From the NCBI GenBank assembly GCA_007922195.1, contig ML681963.1, forward strand, positions 58,771,597-58,835,596: a stretch of DNA of 64,000 nt, written 5' to 3'. Positions within the stretch are counted from its first letter, which is position 1. Every line of letters starts with the position of its first letter. Source of the stretch: Podocnemis expansa. Taxonomy: Eukaryota > Chordata > Testudines > Podocnemididae. Shown piece after piece: positions 60,095 through 64,000 of the stretch. The notes under the pieces are model-generated. The model was given only the letters and a program-made list of their open reading frames with translations, was not told where the DNA came from and did not search any database. Both the position numbers and the translations under genes were made by a program.

Positions 60095-60895
60095 AAAGAC
60101 AGAAAGGACCATTATGATCACTGATTTGACCCTCCTCTATAATATAGGCCAGAAAATGTTTTTTAATTAATTCCTGTCTGAATCAGACTATGACTTTAGA
60201 AAAACATGCATTTGACTTCAAGATTGCCAGTGAAGGAGAGTCCACCGCAGTCCTTGATAAATTGTTCCAATGGTCAATCAGCTTCAGTGTTAAAAAATCT
60301 GTGCTTTCTTTTCAGTTTGAACATGTCTAGCATCAACTTCCAGTCATTGACTTGTGTTATGCCTTGTACACAAGAATGAAAAACCCATTATCAAATTTTT
60401 GTTCTTCTTGTAGGTATTTGTAGACTGATCAAGTCCTCCCTTAATGTTCTCTTTGCTGAACTAAACAGACTGAGCTCCTTGAACTGATAAGGGATGTTTT
60501 CTAATTCTTTAATCATTCTTATGGCTTTCCTCAGACTCTTCTCCAGTGAAGAATTTCCTTGAATTCTGGACACCACAGCTAGACACAGTACTCCAGTGGC
60601 AGCAGAACAAGGATCAAGTACGGAAGTAATATAACCTCCCTCCTCCTACTCAGGATTCCCCTATTTATACACCCAAGGCCAACATTAGCCCTTTGGGCAA
60701 CAGCATTGAAGTGGGACACCATATTCAGCTAATTAGCCACTGTGACCCACAAGTCTTTAAGAGTCACTCCTTTCCAGGATATAGCCCCCTAGCTTATGGC
60801 CTACCTGCTTTGTTCCAACGTGGATAATTTTACATTTGGCTTTATTAAAATGTCTATTGTTTGCTTGTGCCCAGATTACTAGCTGCTATTAACTC
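60095..60895 (-). mobile_element. CR1-type LINE 3' portion (minus strand)
   Basis: Starts 'gacagaaaggaccattatga' (complement of a CR1 3' end) and continues with 'tgtctagcatcaacttccag', 'taattctttaatcattctta', 'ggacaccacagctagacaca', 'ctgtgacccacaagtcttta' and 'attgtttgcttgtgcccaga'. Collinear with the element at 36600-38170. No intact frame. Confidence 0.78.
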
Positions 60896-61123
60896 TGACC
60901 TCTAAATCGACCAAAATGCTGCTAACCCTGCAAGAGCAAAACAGAAGACAGTATCAGTGGGGCTAAAGAGACTAGGTCCAAAGACACATCTCTCTTAAAG
61001 AAGGGGATTAAGCACTGTGCTGACACCATAGTGCGTTTCCTGTGTTCCCTCACTGACTACATGCAATAGTAGCCACACATCGCCACAAGCTATACGTCTC
61101 CTTTAGGCTTTATAAATACTCAT
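60896..61123. other. unique DNA between CR1 and PLE copy
   Basis: Nothing recognised. Confidence 0.35.
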
Positions 61124-61439
61124 CATTTAGGAAAACAAACAAGGAGGCCTACAGCACTGTTAAAGACTAACAAATTTATTTATCACATGAGCTTTCATGA
61201 GCAAAATCCCACTTCATCAGATGCTTGAAGATGGGGAACTTCCAGAATGGGAGGAAAATAAATGCAGGAAGTTTAAGTCAGAGGATCAGGTCAGATTATT
61301 ACAGCAAATTCAAGCAGTTGTTTAGATTGAAGAGAAGAGCATATAGAGGGAAGTGAGGTCAAACCGCCTGTTGTAATAAGAAAAAAACCCCTATCTCTAT
61401 TTAACCCTAAGGGAATCATGTCAAATCTGCATATGAATT

Positions 61440-61900
61440 CCAATTCTGCAGTTTCTCTTTGAAGCGTTCATTTGTAATCTATTTGTTTAAGCACTGCTAT
61501 TAACAAATCATAATAGAGTGAACCAAGAGATTGAAGTGTTCCCTACTGCTTTTTGAATGTTATTTCTTACACCAGATTTGTGTCCATTTATTCTTTTGTG
61601 TAGAGACTGTCCTGTTTGTCAAATGCATAAGGCAGAAGGGCATTGCCAGCACATGATGGCATAAATCACATTGATGGATGAGCAAGTCAATGAGCCTTTT
61701 ATGGAATAGCTGGCTTGATTAGGTCCTATGATGGTGTCTTTTGTGCAGATTTGTGGGTGAAGTTGGCAATGTGATTTGCTGCAGGGGTGTGTGTCTGCTT
61801 TAATGTTTCTTTTGGTAGGTCTGTAGTTGCTGCTGAGTATCTGTTTAAGGTTGAGGGGCTGTCTGTAAGTGAGAAGAGGTCTGCCGCCCAAGGCTTGAGA
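61440..61900 (-). pseudogene. zinc-finger and GIY-YIG endonuclease of the 61-kb Penelope-like element, broken
   Basis: The open minus-strand frame 61619-61891 encodes the linker and zinc-binding lead-in, 'CQLHPQI' followed by 'VIYAIMCWQCPSAL' with VIY and CX2C. The YIG half is damaged: the frame stops at 61619 and homology continues in other phases through a 'QTGQSL'-like piece to the 'AELEFICRFDM' region near 61430-61460, which keeps the catalytic-type Glu. At least two lesions therefore lie in the nuclease. It is inactive but clearly collinear with 23527-23922. Confidence 0.78.
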
Positions 61901-62149
61901 GAGTGAGGGATTGTCTTCTAGAATAGGCTGTAGGTCCTAAACGTGATGTAAGAGTTTGACTTGAGGGTTGTAGGTAACGATCAGTGGTGTTCTATTTTCT
62001 TTCTCGGGCTTCTTCTGTAGTAGCTGACTTCTGGGTACCTGTCTGGCTCTGTCAATCTGTTTCTTCACTTCCCCAGAAGTAGACTATAGTTTTAAGAATG
62101 CTTGATACAGATCCTGAAGTTGTCTGCCTCTGAGGGATCAGAGAAAATG

Positions 62150-62535
62150 TGATTACATCTTAGAACTTGGCTGTAGAGAATGGATTGTGTAGTGTATCCT
62201 GTATGAAAGCTCGAGGGATTTAGGTAACTACATTGGTCAGTAGGTATTCAGTATAGGGTGGTATTTATGCATCCATCCCTAATTTGTACTGTAGTGTCCA
62301 GAAAGTGGATCTTGTGTGTGGAGCGTTCCAGACTAAGGTTAACCGTGGGGTGGACATTGTTGAAATCTTCAAGGGCATCCTTTCGGTGTGTCCAGATGAT
62401 GAAGAGGTCATAAATGTAATGTAAATAAGAGTAGTACCTGGGGAGGAAACTGAAGGAAGCCTTGATCTAAGTCAGCCATAAAAATATTAGTATTTTGGGG
62501 GGCCATGAAGCTACCCATATGAGCGCCGCAGACTT
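62150..62535 (-). pseudogene. reverse transcriptase C-terminal part of the 61-kb Penelope-like element
   Basis: On the minus strand, 'GSFMAPQNTNIFMADL' (about 62470-62525) corresponds to the conserved MAPxxANxFM block of Penelope-type reverse transcriptases. It is followed by a damaged palm motif near 62395-62430, where Y.DD is replaced by 'YIYDLFIIWTH'. Downstream 'LDTTVQI' and 'SFHTGY'-like pieces mark the thumb region. Several phase changes and stops occur. The N-terminal half of the enzyme is absent, so no catalysis is expected. Confidence 0.75.
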
Positions 62536-62751
62536 GATCATGTATAAATTATCTTCAAATCTTTCCTGCATTTATTTTCCTCGCATTCTGTAAATTGCCC
62601 ATCTTCAGGCATCTGATGAAGTGGGATTTTCTCCCATGAAAACTCATGCAATAAATAAATTTGTTAGTCTTTAAAGGTACCATGGGACTCCTTGTTTGTT
62701 TTGCTGAAGTAGACTAACGGGGATACCCCTTTGGAATGCAGCATTTAGGAA

Positions 62752-63825
62752 TTTCACATCTTTCTGACCTACACAGGCAAGAAGCAAAGAAACCATCTCG
62801 AGTTTAATAGCACGAATAAAATTTATGAAGGATTCTGATGTGGAAGTCACAAGAAGAAAAGCTTATAACCTTCTTCAAATATCAGCTCTTTTGCCTCGCG
62901 TAACCCATGGGCTTAAATGAGGAGTGTCTCTTTAAGAGATTTGCTGGGGTCTGAGTTGCTCTTGCTGGGTCACTTTTGCTGGGCTCATTTAGCTGCCTAG
63001 ACCCAGAAGTTTCCAGCATGTACTGTGTAGCTTTGAACATGCTCAGCAAGGTTCCCTGCCAGTGCAGTGGTCAGATGTCTGAGATCAAGCAGACAGGCCA
63101 AGGCAGTTGCATTGAGAAGACCAAGGGCTCTGTGCAAGGGGAGATGCTGAGCCAGGAGCAGACAGCAGGCTGATTTCCCCATCTCTGAGGCATTTTGCTT
63201 CAGACCAGTAGTATGATTAACCTTCCAGCCAGGAAGTCTGGAGGCAGTGGTTAGAGAGAGAAGAAACCATTGGGAAAGAAGGGTGGTTTCCTTTTAACTT
63301 TATACTCTGGGTTATTACAGTTCCTCAGTGTAATAAGGGGAAAGAGACAATTATATTTTGTTATTGTCAGAGATGTATTTTTCTTTTGTAAAAGAGTTTT
63401 AAATATATGTATGTATGTAAATGAGTGTTGACTGAGTAAGCTGAGCGGACAACAGTGCTCTCAGCAGAGGAAAGAAGGTCTTCAAGGACTCATACAGAGG
63501 ATTTCTGCTGCCAAAGAGGAGGGAGTTGCTTCTTCTAACAAGCCTTTGGACTTGGTGATTTGAGACGATAATAGACTCATGTGGATATTGCTAAATAACC
63601 ACTACGTATTATAGATCTGTATATTAATTATTTTTTTCTTTCATCATATGGTTATAAAGTTAATGTTTAATACAGTTCATTGCTTTTGTTTTATTAATTC
63701 AGAACAGTCTTTAGGACTGAATGTTGGTCGCCATGTGCTTCACTGTAGGAGTTAGGGTTTATACCTGCTGGGCACTGGAGAAAGGCACTAGAGGTAAACT
63801 CTAGCCCACCTCAAGGTTACACTAG
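62752..63825. other. unique DNA, possibly an unclassified LTR-like repeat
   Basis: No frame has a motif. The run from 'gtgtctctttaagaga' (62925) to 'cactggagaaaggcactag' (63772) has the look of a dispersed repeat, but no paired ends were found. Confidence 0.3.
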
Positions 63826-64000
63826 GGCTATGTTCACACGGGGAGGGCTTGTTTCGAAACAAGAGGTTTCGAAACAAGCAGTTTCAAAATAACACTTTAT
63901 TTTGAAACAACTTATTTCGAGGACAAAAAATTTTGTCCTCGAAATAAGGCATCGAAATAGCAGGTCCACAGTGTGGACCTGCTATTTCGACAGGGGAGGG
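63826..64000. mobile_element. palindrome-rich MITE, TTTCGAAA family, copy 3 (cut by window end)
   Basis: Opens 'ggctatgttcacac', the family end. Contains TTTCGAAA motifs, a near-perfect 38-bp palindrome (about 63910-63948) and a 39-bp palindrome (about 63952-63990) with a single central base. The latter shares its core 'gtggacctgctatttc' with copy 2 near 32468-32483. The right half lies beyond the window. Confidence 0.75.

Larger units (their letters stand above)
61134..62741 (-). mobile_element. 1.6-kb Penelope-like element with inverted ends, RT end and GIY-YIG
   Basis: The left end is a minus-orientation terminus (aacaaacaaggaggcctac... cacatgagctttcatgag), the right end a plus-orientation terminus ('catctgatgaagtggg... 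ggactccttgtttg... cccctttggaa'). The flanks catttaggaa at 61124-61133 and 62742-62751 form a 10-bp duplication. Between them, on the minus strand, lies the end of a reverse transcriptase followed by the zinc/GIY-YIG endonuclease, in the canonical Penelope order. It is the largest copy in the window and the best guide to the family. Confidence 0.88.

Noticed and set aside
1..64000. Host protein-coding exons
   Set aside because: I looked for motif-bearing frames with plausible splice flanks and saw none. Short exons could be missed by eye; transcript alignment would decide.
1..64000. CRISPR array, operons, prokaryotic promoters or defence system
   Set aside because: No regularly spaced direct repeats with unique spacers; repeat content and gene sparsity are those of a vertebrate chromosome.

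Overview
This window looks like vertebrate, most likely turtle (Testudines), nuclear DNA from an intron or intergenic region. I found no host exon, tRNA, rRNA, CRISPR array or operon. The lineage call rests on the repeats. There are CR1 LINE fragments of sauropsid type. There are many copies of a repeat with the core 'agactaacaaatttattt... catgagctttc', whose family I know from turtle genomes. MIR-type SINEs and several hAT deletion derivatives are also present. A soft-shelled turtle is possible but is only my inference.

Layout. 1-9.3 kb: AT-rich unique DNA with a short hAT element, an (AAT)n microsatellite, a decayed CR1, a solo-LTR-type repeat and two MIRs. 9.2-10.3 kb: a Penelope-type terminus and a palindrome-rich MITE. 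10.3-17 kb: mostly unique, with one candidate conserved non-coding block. 17-29 kb: a cluster of short Penelope-like element (PLE) insertions, five of them with target-site duplications of 11-14 bp, plus three hAT derivatives; one PLE copy carries a GIY-YIG endonuclease reading frame. 30-38.2 kb: CR1 pieces, a foldback element with 48-bp arms, a second palindromic MITE family, a PLE fragment, and a CR1 split by a hAT. 39.7-46.4 kb: a complete but coding-dead Ty3/gypsy LTR retrotransposon (186-bp LTRs, GGGCC target duplication) inside GC-rich tandem repeats, next to a PLE fragment. 46.4-53 kb: mostly unique. 53-64 kb: CR1 pieces, a second solo-LTR copy in opposite orientation, a 1.6-kb PLE copy with both inverted ends, and a foldback MITE cut by the window edge.

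The most interesting material is the PLE family. Larger copies encode the end of a reverse transcriptase and a GIY-YIG endonuclease between inverted termini. Many short copies hold only the termini, often as hairpins, and still have clean target duplications. These look like SINE-like passengers mobilised by the PLE machinery, and their termini contain a hammerhead-ribozyme-like core. Family names come from motifs read by eye; no database search was possible.
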